The notes below the pieces were generated by a model. The model had not been told where the DNA came from. It made no database searches and saw nothing but the letters and a program-made list of their open reading frames with translations. The translations under genes were made by a program, and so were the position numbers. This document shows, piece by piece, positions 1-14,700 of a stretch of 64,000 bases of DNA. The first letter of the stretch is position 1. Each line of letters begins with the position of its first letter. Origin of the DNA: Manduca sexta (taxonomy: Eukaryota > Arthropoda > Insecta > Lepidoptera > Sphingidae); the NCBI RefSeq assembly GCF_014839805.1, contig NC_051120.1, forward strand, positions 8,370,001-8,434,000. Direction: 5' to 3'.

Positions 1-189
1 TGATTATAATAAATAAATAATAAATAGTTATTTGTATATATAAATAGTAATTTATATATAATAAAATGCTAGAAGAACAAGTTAAAAATGACTTGTGTAA
101 AGAAATGTGTTCAAATGTTCGGTTATAATTTATTCAAAGGATGATTCTTATCTAAATATCAGTGCTTAGAATTTTCCATTGTTTCTTTG

Positions 190-360
190 TTATGGCCAAT
201 AGGCAGTAGCTAAGTGTGGAACTTTCCGAAAGGGACCCCGACACAACATAAAGGTACTACTAATATGCATAAATGAGGTTTGCAAATCGTTCAAAGATTT
301 GAAAAAAAAATATAGAGAAGCCGATAGAAATCGAGTTATATGGACCTTTCATTGATAGTA
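190..360. repeat. dispersed repeat, copy 1
   Basis: The stretch with 'ctttccgaaagggaccccga', followed by 'aatatgcataaatgaggttt' and a closing 'tatatggacc', recurs in degenerate form at 17785-17945 in intron 1 of the protease homologue. Family unknown. Confidence 0.5.
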
Positions 361-1261
361 GAATGCAATAATTAAACAAAATACTTTTTACTTGTTGGAA
401 AAATATAACACAAGTAAATATAACAAAATGCACCATATTTTAAAAGACTTTTCTACTGAGGAATGTTAAGAGCTATGATGGTTTGAATTAAATGATTTAT
501 TGTATCTAAAAGAAGTGACATTGACATGGACATTATAAATCCTTTTGGATAGTGCTGGCATTTATCAACAAGGAATCCAGCGTCACAAGTCTTATATCAA
601 ATACTTACTTGATCCAAAGCTAAATGAGATTATCTTCTTTTTTTTATAAGTGTAACTATATCGATACGAGGAAGCTGTCAGAGTATAAACGACTGACCAA
701 CAGTAATATAAACGCTACAAAACCTGCTAATATCATAAATGTGAGAGTTATCAAATTATTTAGAACCGAAGTCAAGATACGGTCCTGTGTAATATGATAG
801 ATAGATAAATGTTTTAGTACTAGGCAGTGAAGAAGAGTTTATATAACTGGATTCCTGCCGGCTTCCCTTCAGTAATTTACAAAAAAAATATATTATTACA
901 ACCATCTGCAGACCATATTTATGAATATTAATCTTACACGTTATTTCGGTATCGCTTTAAGAAAATTTCACCCCTTGCCAATGTTCCCGGGCATGTTTAT
1001 TTCATAATTTTACACTCGAGTGAAGCCGAGAACAATGGCTAGTTTAATGATAAATTCCTGAAAGTACGCTCATATCTTTAAGGTACCAGATGATTATCAT
1101 AGTGCCTAATAATTACATACATTTTACAGTCCTCCAAACCGAAATACAGTAAGGGTGACCCCGTAGTGTTTGGCGCAAATACACATAAAAATATAAAACC
1201 TATATATAAACTGATAAATCAATCTTAACTTTAAGTAGGATCTCAAGTACATATTTAATGT

Positions 1262-1475
1262 ATTGAACTATTTATTAAACAATGCTTAAGTTGCTATTTA
1301 AGTGCTTGCTCTCAGCTGACTTATAAATAAAACGCAGCTGTCAAAATCCGTCACATGCTGTGAGTTAAGATATAATTCAAGATAGTTTTATATCTGTTTA
1401 TTACATAGCGACGACTCGCAAGATGCTGACTTTCTATTTGACAGCGTCTCAGCTGATGTAGTACTTCAGAGTGTT
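1262..1475. repeat. duplicated block, copy A
   Basis: This block (TTAAG, TATTTAAG, CTCAGCTGA, ATCCGTCACATGCTGTGA, then CAGCGTCTCAGCT and TCAGAGTG) recurs in the same order at 2029-2492. It contains E-box-like CAGCTG and CACATG sites. It may be an old local duplication of a promoter-proximal module, or two copies of a repeat. Confidence 0.45.
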
Positions 1476-1763
1476 TAATTGCATAATATATTAATACGGT
1501 TAACTCTTGCGTGCATGAACCATATCATTAATCATTATCTATTACTATTAGCTCATAATTGATATTAACTATTTGACCTTCTTGATAAAAAGAATGGATT
1601 AACAGACCGATAGGTATAAAAAGCATTGGCTATGATATACTAGGCGTTGCTCGGGGCTGCAACTAACGTAAAAAACTATCCCGGTATAAAAGTACAAAAG
1701 TTATTTTCCAGAAAATAGGCAATAATCCAGGATAATACAGTGTATGTGTGTGTGTGCGTGTGA

Positions 1764-1973
1764 GGTCAGGGGCCCTATTCCGCCTACGGGGGTATATCCG
1801 TCTTCTTGCGATCACAGGTGATCTAATCAAAGGACAGTTTTCATTGCCGCATAGGTAAATAGCGGATTTTGTTACTCTCTTACCTATACAGCTATGGAAA
1901 GTGTCCTTCGAATAGAACGCCCGTAATTGAAAAAGACGGATTAGCCCCTATAGACGGCATAGAGCCCCTGACC
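1764..1973. mobile_element. MITE, TIR family GGTCAGGGGC
   Basis: About 210 bp with inverted ends: GGTCAGGGGCCCTATTCCG on the left and CGGCATAGAGCCCCTGACC on the right. The inner arms also pair (ATCCGTCTT and AAGACGGAT). A related copy lies at 44032-44253. No coding capacity. Confidence 0.7.
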
Positions 1974-2028
1974 TTGTCAATAAGTCAATCACGACATTGA
2001 TAAGGATATTAATTAGACATGAAATCTA

Positions 2029-2492
2029 TTTAACTATTTAGTAAATTAAGCTTAAGTCGTTATTTAAGAGCTTGTTCTCAGCTGAGTTTGCGCTATTTAA
2101 TAAACAAAACTTCTGTCGAAATCCGTCACGTGCTGTGACTTAAGATTTGAGCTGTTGTTAATATGCGCAGGGACACACACGCTTGCGAAGCTATATAATT
2201 GCATGCACGTAGTTGTGCGGGGACGCTGGTCACACCAAGCCTCTCATAAAAAGCGACATGCGCCTTTGTTAATTCAGTAATTTATTCATTTGTTATTATT
2301 ACTACCTAAGTTCGCTGATGTGTATTCCTCTGGAACTTTGGAAATACATACTTACTCTGTGCCATCCTTGGAATTTAATTTAGTACGCTTGAGTTTCGAC
2401 TCCCATTCAACACAAACTCTACAATATATGTTAATAAATGCTAAGTCCTAACCCTAATTTTACAGCGTCTCAGCTAATAACATCAGAGTGAA
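2029..2492. repeat. duplicated block, copy B
   Basis: Second copy of the block at 1262-1475. The first part (2029-2150) carries CACGTG where copy A has CACATG. The CAGCGTCTCAGCT part (2463-2492) follows after a longer spacer. It ends about 240 bp before the first recognised exon of the Ig gene. Confidence 0.45.
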
Positions 2493-2727
2493 ACTAAATT
2501 ACATCTATTGATACGTCACTTAAATCTTTATGTTCATAGAAGTACAAAGCACGATAATTGTTTATCGAAAGTCCATCGCTGAGCTACTGGCGATAACTGT
2601 TGTTAATTATTTTATCAATTGATCAGTATTCGAAAGATACGACGTTTACAAAGTTGCTGTCAAGCTTTGTGATACGGTATATTCTTTATTCTGCATATTT
2701 TTTTTTATTTTATCTTTTTATTTCCAG

Positions 2728-2766
2728 TTGGGTTTGCCGCAGCTCAACAAGATGGCAGCGATGATG
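2728..2766 (+). CDS. Ig gene: N-terminal mini-exon
   Basis: A 39-nt exon after a T-rich tract and CAG, ending GATGATG|gtaagg. Reads GFAAAQQDGSDD in the frame required by the next exon. Small Ala residues followed by a polar start fit the end of a signal peptide. Confidence 0.6.
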
Positions 2767-5700
2767 GTAAGGTTACATCATACTAGTTTATGTGAAAATG
2801 AATTAAAACTTACCTCAGATATTAGTGACTAATATAAATTTGTTTCCCCCTTCTCTGGAAGGTTCTACAGAGTACTGATAATCACATCGATTTGTGGTTT
2901 ACTAAGAAAATACTTAAAAATATTAGAATGTAACTAATTACCTACTAGTTATTGAAAGGTATACCCGACCAGGAAAATAAAAATCCTGAAAACATGAGTT
3001 CCATATATTACCACGTTAGGGTAATATATGAAACTCATTTTTGTACTGACAACGTTATCTCCCATATATTGTTCGAGTTGTCAAAATTTTTATATCAAAA
3101 ATAGACTTTAATTCATGCCCATGAAAGCCGTTCTTCAAGGGCTGCCTGAAGTCCCTTATCAGGTGCCAGACAATTGATAGGTTAAAAGAAAAAAAAGCGT
3201 TCCTACACACCACCACCCTAAACCAATAAAACATTTATTTTTCCAGGAAGCACCTTCTCCGCACAAAAATACCAAGTCGTGCCTCTTGATCCAATTAATT
3301 TTAACACTGAAGTGGGCGCAAGGCATAGTGTTATAATCCGACCAAATTTGTTTGTCGTTCCTGTTGAGTGTTATTTAGTCACCCTGAATGGAACAGTCAA
3401 GCAAATTACTGAGGACTTCGAACATCCCGGATTTGAAAGATTTATAGGGTCCAATGTGGACTGTGGACTGAACATAGTCGTATCGAAAGATATGGTTGGC
3501 ACATGGACGATGTTTGCGAGGTCTTCAATTTGGAATACGCCGACAGAAAGAAGGTTGCCGTTCAGTATTCAAATCGAAGGTACTACAATTCTATTACTGT
3601 TATATGTTAGTAACGATGTTCGCGTATTTTTTAAAGTAAAAACAGAAGCTCCTGTACACAGAACAATAACTATTTAGTCTTTTAAGCTCAGTATAGCCAG
3701 AATGGATTTAGATGATTAAAATTATTGATTGGTTTAGCGATTAGTGCCATCACCCGTCGGATTCATGTCATAATTGTCTGGAAACGAAATATATAACATA
3801 ACTAATTCTACGGATTTCGGACACTTTACAGCCAATAATATTAATTATCGCGTGATTTTTAAAAAGATGTATAGATTGTATTAAGTATGACGTGATACGT
3901 CTATTAAATCATGACATACGTATTTTAAAACTCTATCTTCTTTTTTAGAACTAGAATATGTTGGCTCCTATTTCGTTTTGACTCTACTAATTTCAACTGA
4001 TAATTGTTTCATTCGCTATTTTGTCCCTTTCAAATGTGTAAATACATTTGAATGACAACATCAATATTATTTTATTGGAGGTTGAGAGCTTTTTGGTGCT
4101 AGTAATTCGTTGTCTCCATTTAATGTGGATTGTCTGGTACACGAAGTTGACACCGTCAGCGCAGTACTTAAATTTATTTCTGTTTCTGTTTGTCTTGGTT
4201 AAAATTTTTATTCAACTCGCTTCATTCACATTTTTGCTCGCGCAATGCGTATGTCTTTCACAAAATGCAACTATTTTATAAGACGAACTGTACTTCTTTA
4301 CGATAATATAGATATAGAATGGATTACATCAATTAGCACATATTATTTTGTATGCGCCTCTAGTCACGTCTCTAGATAAGATCGATTAATAGAAGTGATA
4401 CGGATAAAGTGAAAAAATGATTGTTGATGGGGTAAACCTGATATAAATTCCTTTTACAAGTGTTAGAAATCTGAGTGTAGGAAAACAGTGATAAATTAAA
4501 ACTAAAGACCGCCATTTAAACCACCGGTGTTTAAATAATTTCTACCATATGCATATTTGTTTTTTCTTTGATATTTATGGTGTACAATAAAGTTTTTAAA
4601 TAATAATTAAAAATAAATAATAACTTTTCAGCCAATATTTTCGACAGTGAGTGAGTTTGTATGTCGCAGGATATGATCACGACTATATAAAAATTTTCAG
4701 GCCTATTATCGTTATGATGAAATTTATACATGTTTATCAACTGTAGGTTAAACAAAAAAATTGTAGTAATAAATAAGGCTTCACACATTGAATATAGCAA
4801 ACGCTTTACACATGAAATGATTCGCCTAAACATTATCAGTATTATCATATCTATTACTTTATCCGTGCTATCAATAATCTTAAATATTCACAGAATAATA
4901 CCCACGTCATGTATTCTTCCTTTCGTAAAGGTTATCTTGAATACGATATATATTTACAGATGAAAACCAGGCAGAAGATGAAAATGTACCCGAACCGGCC
5001 GAGGGATTATCGAAAGTAGAAGATAACATCGCATGGTTACCGCAGATCGAACGAGTTACTAGAACTGACCAATTCATTGACGTAACATTGAATAAAATTG
5101 AACAGCAGGAAGAATGCTATTTCATTACCCCTTCAGGTGAAAACAGTACTGACCAAATTGAAATTTATGGCGTTACTGCACAGAATAGTAGTAATTACGT
5201 ATCATGCAGGATTACTATAGGGCCAATGGAAGCATCTCTCTTGGGCAATTGGACGCTGTGTGGGAAAACTGATGACCACGAGAGATGCCAACGAGTCAGC
5301 ATTGCTTGGAGTGAGTATACTTGATTAACTGAGTTAATTACATAACTTATTATGTGATTAACCAATTTCTTATCAGAATATAATAATATATATATTTTTA
5401 TAGCTTTGAATGACGAGACGAGCTTGCCGACCGCCTGATGGTAAGCGATACGAAAGCCCATAAACAATAGGAACTGCATCCAATATCTTGAATTACAAAG
5501 TATTGTTCGGTATTTCTCTACGCTCGCCATCCTGAGACATGAGATGTTAAGTCTTATTGTGTCTAGTAGTTACTCTGGCTACAATGTTCAACATATGTAT
5601 ATATACGCGTCCGTATTCATAGACGTTATTTATCTAAGGACGGAACATTGCTGTGATAACAAGTCTGTTCCTCAGCTTTGTTTATCTCACAGCTTGCTCT

Positions 5701-8700
5701 TTGTTCAGCTTTGTTTATCTGACAGCCAACTAGATTAAAGTTGTATCTCAATATTAGCCAATCACAACGGCCCTTTGTCTACGCACTGTGAAGGCTGCCA
5801 TGCCGTCAGCACTGAGAGACAGACTTGTTATCACAGCAATGCTCCGTCCTTAGATAAATAACGTTTATGAATACGGGCGACGGTCTTTATGCCATTCAAT
5901 GGTTTTCTTAAACATTTGTAAGCCCAAAGTATGAAATTTATATCCAAAATTCTTGTAGTGATTTGGCATCGATTAGATTAAATGAATAGAATTTTGAGAT
6001 CGATATAAAAATATTTTACGTGGTTTTACGATTGATGTGAAGATATTTACGTCTTTTGTCATCAACAATTTTTTGCTTAGAACATTTATATAAGCTATAT
6101 AAATATTTAAAACAATACTTAAACATATTTTCATTATGATTTAGTGGGTACACCAGTTGCGCATCTACCTACCCTTGGATAAAAGTCGTGAGTATATGTG
6201 TATGTATTTTTTTTAGACAATAACAACAATCCTAACATTACATGGCAAACAAATGACCAGCAGCTATTCGAACACAGCGTTAACCTTGGTGGATATTTAA
6301 ACCCTGTAGTTATTGGACAAGGTACAGGCCAGACCTGCCATGTCATCACCCCGAATGGTGAAGACTTGGTCCTGGCTTCTCATATGGAGTATCCTTACAT
6401 TCATCGTAGAAATACAACATCAGATACGTGTGCTGTTACTATTGGACCAATAGAGCGCTGGATGTTGGGCAACTGGACTCTGTATGGACAATTTAGATCC
6501 GTTTTGTGGTTCAACGAAGCCAGACTGCCTATGACCATGTTCCTTTATGGTGAATATAGCTTTATTCATTTTATATTATTTACAATAGTGGATACAATTC
6601 TCTTCATATATGTTTAAAAAAAAATTTTTTTTGGAGCACCATGGTTATCCCCGAGGGTACTCTGCTAATGGTGTACAAACGATCCCCCAGCTTAGCAGCC
6701 ATGGTGCCCCATTGCTATGTCAATTAAGCCTGTACTTTTTAAACAGACTAATAAGTTCCGTAGTTGTATTGCGTGCGCGGTACTACAACTATCGGTCGGG
6801 CAAAGTGATATTTAGGTTTTTCTGCCCACTGTCAGCCTGGAATTTGTACCTGATATGATGATATTACGGTTTTATTCTATCGTATAAGAATAAGGCCCCT
6901 TAGGATTGAGAATGAGTACTCCAAGCAAATTGTAGACGAACGCCTAACGCTTTGTGCAAGGAGTAGAGATAGTACAGATTATAATACATGAATAAGTTTA
7001 TGAATTATAACAAAATGATAGTTATTACGTCCATTTTATTTCAAAATCTGTATCAAAATTTTGTAAGTACTACAAAATATACCAATCCGTACCAGGCCAG
7101 TGTGGTGGACTACAGCCTAATCCCTCTCAGTAGTAGAGGAGGCTCGTGCCCAGCAGGACAGTATGCAATACAGGGCTGATATTATATTCTGCAATTTTTT
7201 CTGTTTTTAGACGAAGAAAATCCTTTCGCCCAGCCATACAATGTGACTAATCTCGAACCGTTCAACCGCGTCATCAATTTGAACACAACAGTAACAGTAG
7301 AAGTTACTGGCACTGGCAGTATCGACAGTTGTGTATACAGAGCCCCATCTGGACAAGTGTATGGGTTCCAAGCATCAGAACAGTTTCCTGGAGTGGAGAT
7401 CGTTAATGTAGACAACAATATTCTCTGTCGCATGTCTATCGGGCCGATTAAAGAAAACATGCTCGGCGAATGGCAAATAATCGGAAAATTCAGTAGAAAT
7501 GGAATATTCACTGAAAGAAGGCAGATATTCAACATCATACGAGAAGGTAACTAATTATACTAATACCCATAGTAATGGGTCGGTAGCGTAGTTGTACTGC
7601 TTGTGTGGTACGGCAGCGCTCTGAGATCCTAAGTTCGAATGCCGGGTCGGGCAAAGTGATATTTGGGGTTTTCTGCTCAGTATTGGCCCGGAATCTGGAA
7701 TTTGTGGCCGATATGGCGATAGGTTCGCCCCTATCACATCGTCCAACGGCACAAACTAATATGATAACAATACGTAGTTATCTGTGTGTGCGGTACTGCG
7801 CCGTTTTTGAAAGCCAAGTGCAGTATATTTAGTGTATCTAAACCTTTTCACTAAAATATCATTGCTAGCCATTGTTGGATTCAATGTCTAATTTCTCATA
7901 CCGTACGTTCCCAATAGATGAGGACGGCGAAAGAAAGAAAAAGATGGAAATCTTTAGAAGAGGCCTATGTTGTTGGAAACCATACCGATCGTCTACAATA
8001 AAAAGCAACTAAATATATTTTATTATAAAAAAATTAACAGCTTATTTATTTATTTTATTTTTCTCGCGATGTTTAATTTTGTTTCAGATCCCGACAACCC
8101 CATCATAGAAGATAGAGTTGTACAAAATTTAACTGAACGTGTTTTCGATACGAAAATTGGCACGAATCACACAATAAGTATTTTTCGAAGCACGTTCGTT
8201 AACCCTCAAAGTTGCCATATTAGGACACCAGCTGGTAGACAGTATACCATCATGGATGGCTTTTATTTACCAGGAGTGACTGTTGTTACTGGATCTGAAG
8301 TGGTGTGTGGTGTTACCATTGAGGTTTTCTCTGAAGATATGATTGGTGAATGGGTTCTTATTTCTAGAGCTACTATGTCTTCAGACGCTATAGAGAGAAG
8401 GCAGCCTTTCGTCATTTATGTTGAAGGTAAGTCATCTAAGATGACTATTTCCTCAACGTTCGCCACATTTTTGAGTATAATTTGGTCAAATTGGATAGAA
8501 AAATAAGTTATGTGTTCAAATATTTGTTTCTATTTTAATTGCATTTCCATTTGCCCATCTGTTTCTCTAATGTTAAAATGACAACTCAAGAAGCACAAAT
8601 CGTCACCTATAATTTAAATTCCTGACTGAAACCTACTTAATCCTAACTTGTTTTATAAACAACTATAAAAATATCAATGATCATATCATTGTAGAAAAAG

Positions 8701-11700
8701 TGGAAGCGTTCCCTCGGGAACTAGTCATCACAGAAGGCAACGATCTCTATGTAAGATTGAGAGAACCGACAGACCAATACGACACTTGCTCACTCATCGG
8801 CCCTAAAGAAAATAGCACTTCGGATCACGACATAGACGTTATTCACAACAAATCTTGCGGTTTTGTCGTCAAAACTGTAAGGATGAGCGACGAAGGAACT
8901 TGGGAAATAGTATATGGAGCGAGAATCGTTTACAGAGCTAGGATCAAGGTTTCTGTTGTTGGTAACGTAATATTTTTATATAATAATAATATAATAATTA
9001 ATGCTCACTGCTGAGCACGGGTATCCTTTACTATTGAGGGGTGTGGACTTTTGTCTACTACTCTGGTCTAGTGCGGATTGGCTATCTTCATACCTTCGAT
9101 ATTCCTATGGAGAATTCTCAGATATGCAGATTCTCTCATGATGTTTTTCTTCACTATAAAAGCGAGTGATAATAGACAATCAATACACACGTACTTTCGA
9201 AAAGTCAGAGATACCTTGGATTTTGAAGCTGTAGTCTTCGGCTCGGCAGAGACCGTTCCGTTCCCAACAATACTATCACCGTTTTAAATTTTATTTAAAA
9301 TTAGCTAGTTTTAAGACGTCTCTAAACAAAAAGCATTAAAGATACCATTGAATATGCGACCCCTTTGGCTTAAGAATTATAAATAAACACATGTATACAA
9401 GTATGTGTATATTAAGTTTTGTATTCTTTGTAATAAATTAAACGCTCTTACCTTTATTGGAGACATCTGATGAACTTACAAAACTAGAGCACATTCTACG
9501 ATTATCATACTTGATAAGAGCGAAGCCGTACATTTTGACAGTATATTAGTTATTTAATAATAACCACCTCATTTTTTACAGCAAGAAAAGTATCTCAGAT
9601 GAGCAACATGACGCTAAATCTGGACAGAGAAGTAAACAAAGAAATTGGTCCTGAAGATGCAGTTTATTGCAAACTGATAGATCCTAAAGGATTTTCTGTT
9701 TTCGACGGTTTCGGCAGATGCAAACTGGCTATCGAAAGAGTGACCATGGATCTCAGTGGTTACTGGAAGATGCTCGTCGGAATACCTGGAAGAGTTTTAG
9801 TTGAGACTCAGGAATTCATGGTCACCGTTGTTGAAGCAGGTTCTTGTAAAACATTATATTTTCTGGCTAGTAATTTTCAAGCAGAGGCAGCAAACAAGCA
9901 TGTGGATTGCTTGATAAACAAGTATTTTAGTGTAATATAGCTTTTTCTTTCTAAAATTGAAAACGATAAAACGTACTTAAGCACAAACGAAGAAGCCATC
10001 ATATATATCTATAACTATCTAATAGTTTCAGCAGACTTAATATCAACAGTCACGAACAAAAGCCAGTCAATTATTACAATTATAAAATTCAGAGAAAATC
10101 TCTAAATTTTCCAGAACCAAAGGCAGTTGTGTCAACAAAAGTCGAAAGAGAGCGGCCGTCAGTGATACTGTCGTGTTCTGTGTCGAGCCAACACAACGTG
10201 AGCGCTTGCAAGTTCCGCGACCCGAGTGGGACTATTCTCCTCGCCAACCAGGGAGTCGGGGAGGATCGTTACGTCTTCCATGGGAGTGAAGTTAGGTGAG
10301 ATTTGTTTAATACAACAAACGCAGTAGTTTTTTGTCGGTCCCTGTATCAAAAGAGGCTAAGGCTTTAATAAAAAAATATTTTGACTTCATCAAAAGTTAG
10401 TAGGCACGGGTAAAAGTGGACGTACGGAGCGACATAGTCGTGAAATAACGACCAAGCACCCTAAATAAAGATTTAAAAAAAAAAACAATAAAGGGAAAGA
10501 TGAGGCAGAAATTACAATTCAATTAACATCCGATACGTGTGAAGTATTTTGGCAATATTTCTCTCTCAAAATTTTTACTAACTAACACGAATATACTGCT
10601 CTTAACAATAATAAAAAAAATCTTGTATCATATCATGCATGTTTATACCTTAAACTGATTTTGAAAAGAGCAACACTAGAGTTTCTTGCCTGTTCTTCTG
10701 TAGTGGACAATGCTTTCCGACCTGATGGTAGAGTTAATATTAACGGAATCTAATAATGTATACAATTTATTTAATTTCATTTCACCCCATCTTGTTTTGA
10801 GTAATATCTATACGAAGCTAATAATCTATTTACTGCAAGGTATCTGCCGTCCATTATTTCCTTACCGTATTTTAATTAAGTGGACTTTTCTAGACTCCTC
10901 CTATTCCTTTTTTGTTCAGTCAGATTTAATATCTGACAGATCAAGTGTAAATCAACCATTAAGTAGCCGATTGATGTATATTGCTAGCTCTTAGACAGTG
11001 AAAATGTCGTCTTTTTATGAAGTATAAGCAAGCGGTTCCGATCCGACACTTGTTACAGCAGATTCGCCAAGTAAGGTCGGGTGTTTAGGAGAGAACTGAA
11101 ATAAATTAAAGTTCGAGAATAACTGCATTGTTTCTGAGACACCAATATATAGCTTATTACAACTACATTTGTACCGAATTCATTGAAGATGAAGATATAT
11201 GTAAATCTCTTTATATTTGCAGCGTCACGGCAGAAGTTCATAGCCACGTGTGTGGCCTGCGCATTACTAACCCCACGGTGAATGACCTGGGTCTGTGGCG
11301 CTGTGGTATGGAGACAGAGGGAGACACATACTTCGGCTTCTTGTCTGTAGTCTGCCCCTGGTTGATGCAGGATCCTGAAGTACAAGCGACTGTCGTTACA
11401 GGTAGCATATTGACGGATGTTCTAAGAGTGTTTCCATTTTAATAGCTTTAAAATAGGTCTGCCTCGTTGGCGTAGGTGTATGCAACTACAATGCTGAAGT
11501 CTCAGATTTGATCCCTGAGTTGAGCAAGTAGGGTTTTACTACTCAGTATCCATCCCGGAGTCGCGTATTTGTGTTCGGTTAGGCGATAGGTTCGTTCCTT
11601 ATAAAATCATGGGACGGAATACATACGCCGCCTCTGACAAGGTTAGAAGGGCGTGGGTGTGTATGTTGAAATAATAATAATGATTATAAGCATATAACAT

Positions 11701-14700
11701 TCAAGTCTTATATACAAGATAATAATATAATGCGAAAAGAACAACTTTATACTTAATCATGTTTATTAATGTTGAGTGAAATTAAGCAATACGTCAACTT
11801 TGCTATTACATTTTATCAAAGAGTTCTAAGATTATTAAGAAAGGACATTAAGGAGATTATATGCGATGGTTACTCAATCGTGAAGTAGTAAAACACCAAT
11901 GTAAATTAATTTATATATTTTCCATATCGTGAATTGCATGTTTTATATGCGCGTACTAGCTTATTTATTATAAATATTTTTGTATTCATATCTAAGAACG
12001 CTGACATCTTTAGTTTTTTCCAATTGGTAATATCTTGAAGCACAAATTTGTTCCTGATGCTCGGCCTAGTTAGTTAACTAAATAAAATGCAGACATTAAA
12101 CAGTAGTTTAATGTCTGCATTTTATAATACATTTAGATCTATTCATATTATAAAACAAAGTCCCCTTTTCTGTTTGTTACCGATTTCCACATAAACTACT
12201 GAACGGATTTTTATGAAATTTAGTATCGAGATAGTTTAAGGCCCTAGGAAGGTTATAGACTACTTTCTATCTCGGGAAAATATATAGCGGGACTTTTATC
12301 CCGAAAAACTCCTTCACGCGAGCGAAGCCACGAGCAAAAAATAGTTTCCCAATAAACGTTGTCATTTGTTAAGACACATATAAAAGTGTGATGTGTGTTT
12401 GTTTGTTTTTTATTGTCTATTAAATCTGCTTCTTTGTTACAGAACCTACTCTAACGCCCGACAGATCTAACATAACCGCCGTGGAAGGAGAGACAGTGAG
12501 GATGTCCTGTTCTGTCCAGTCTGCCATTAGATACTGTTATTTCAGAAACAGTAATGGCACAGTCTTCAGTATCAAACCTGGTATGTTTCTGAGCTGTTTT
12601 AAGTCGGTTTCCGCTCTCTCTTAACTAAAAAAGACATTTAATGCTGGAATCAAGATACTTTTCTACAATTAATAAATTGAAAAAAAACTCTATGGGTATT
12701 AATTAAGGACCTCCAACGAAGGATAGAAGACATGTAATAAAACAACGGTGTAGCGTTTTCACAATTAACAGTGTGACGTACTTCTTGAATTATAGGACAT
12801 ACCTTATAATATATTTTAGCGATAACCATACATAAGATTAGAATCGACGATTATAGCAAGGGTTGCGAATGTCTAAAACGGTCACCCAAAAGTCCGTTAT
12901 GTTTGTATAAACCGCCATTGTAAAATGTACTGTCAAGTTAAAAAAATGTAGAAAGACATCGTAGTAAAAGCCCCTATCGCTGCAACATGGTTTTTTGATA
13001 TTATTACATATCGATGCCGGTTGCAAACCAAGAAAGCTAAGTATAATTAGCTGAGAAAATTCTACGTATAGCATAGGTCAGTTTACATAGCTTGCTGTCT
13101 ACATAAGTATGAAACAACATCTCAGCTATGTGAGCTAACCTAAACTAATTTCGCTTAGCTTTGGATCTGCAACCCGCATTAATAGTGCCACCAGAAGCCA
13201 CTTTATATTGAAGAGATTTACCATCTTAGAATACCGTTTCAGCAACTTCGACTTCTTCTATGGAATACGTTGGAAGTGGCTTCGACGCGGGCGAATGTGG
13301 AGTCAGGTTCACGAACCTGGTGGCCAGGAACAGTGGAAACTGGAGCTGTCACGTGGGACTCGTCAACCAAACGGTAGAACAGAGAGCGCGATTCCAAGTA
13401 AATATCCAAGGTAGAGAGATTATTTTTACGCTGCCATATTTTAATTCCAAATACCCTCAGTGTACTTTTCAAATTGCCATACTGAAAATTACTTAAACGA
13501 AACTATTACGTTATGTAAATTTGTCCTAGCTATACAACATCGCTCTGAGGTCTCAGGATCGAATCCAAGGTATGACAAAATGATGTTGGGTTTTACTGCT
13601 TAGTATTATACCGGAGAATTTGAAACATCTTGGGATGGAAGACTGAACACATGACCAATAGTGGGTCCCCTAATTGCACCTTAGCCTGCCGCTTTAGGAT
13701 AAGTGATGTGTGTTTTATTATATCATTCTATAATTATGATTCCAGAGCCGATGACAGTGCGTCACTACATGCATCAAGGACACGGGCTAGTTGTAGAAGC
13801 CAGAGTCCACTCGGAAAGACATCTAGAGTACTGCAGATTCGTTCGAATTGATGGAACAGGTATGATTTATTATAATAGAGGCACGAGTCGTGAGCACACT
13901 CGCGATTGGTCGATTTGACCTCCAACACGCCGATTTAACGCGTAGTTTGTTTTATACGGGCGCAGCATAGTGACCCCATTGCACCTGATGGTAAGTGGAA
14001 TAGAGTTCAATAGAATGCCGACTAACGAAAGATGATTATCCCTCGATAGTCGACATTATTATGCTGCCTTGTTAGGACCGGAGATACATAGGCCGATCCC
14101 GGAACACAACACACGTTTGCTACTATGGCAGGTTTTAATATCTTGTGTACAGTGGACGCTATCCGAGAGGATATAAAATATATCCTACCACCAGCAAACT
14201 CACCTATGTGTATAAAAATATTTATTCCTTAATATTAATCACTCGGTAGAAAGAGACAAAGTGATTGTGTGGCCAATAACTGCCTCCATTCTGTAGCTTA
14301 GACGTTCCCTTTTCAACAACAGTACGGTAACTTCATGTCTAAAATTTTTCTATACGTATTGACTTGACAAACTGGATAGGAAAGTTCAATTAGTCTATTT
14401 GTGATAATCGCCTAACCAACAGAGGATATCCACAAAACAAAAAAAAGTGAAATACACCGAAAAACGTTAGAACGAAATATTTAAAGCGATGGAAAAATAT
14501 AGAAATGTGTTTATTATGATTGCAGGATTCTCTACTGACTCCATACCAGCTGGTTACAATTTCATTGGCTCCCTTGACTCCGGCCACTGCTTACTGCAAA
14601 TAGAAGAGGCGAGTACGCTGAACCTCCGCCGTTGGACCGTCGCAGTGAAGATTAGAGGTCAAGAATTAGAACTCTCTAGACAAACCACGGAAAGCTTGCG

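Larger units (their letters stand above)
1..2727. other. non-coding 5' region
   Basis: AT-rich DNA without a convincing coding exon. It holds a dispersed repeat (190-360), a MITE (1764-1973) and a pair of duplicated blocks (1262-1475 and 2029-2492). The signal-peptide exon of the downstream Ig gene should lie here or beyond the window edge. I found no ATG followed by a hydrophobic stretch and a phase-1 donor. Confidence 0.6.

Noticed and set aside
7967..8087. Start codon upstream of Ig module 5 as a gene start
   Set aside because: The open frame extends upstream of a clear T-rich tract and CAG acceptor; the module is an internal exon.
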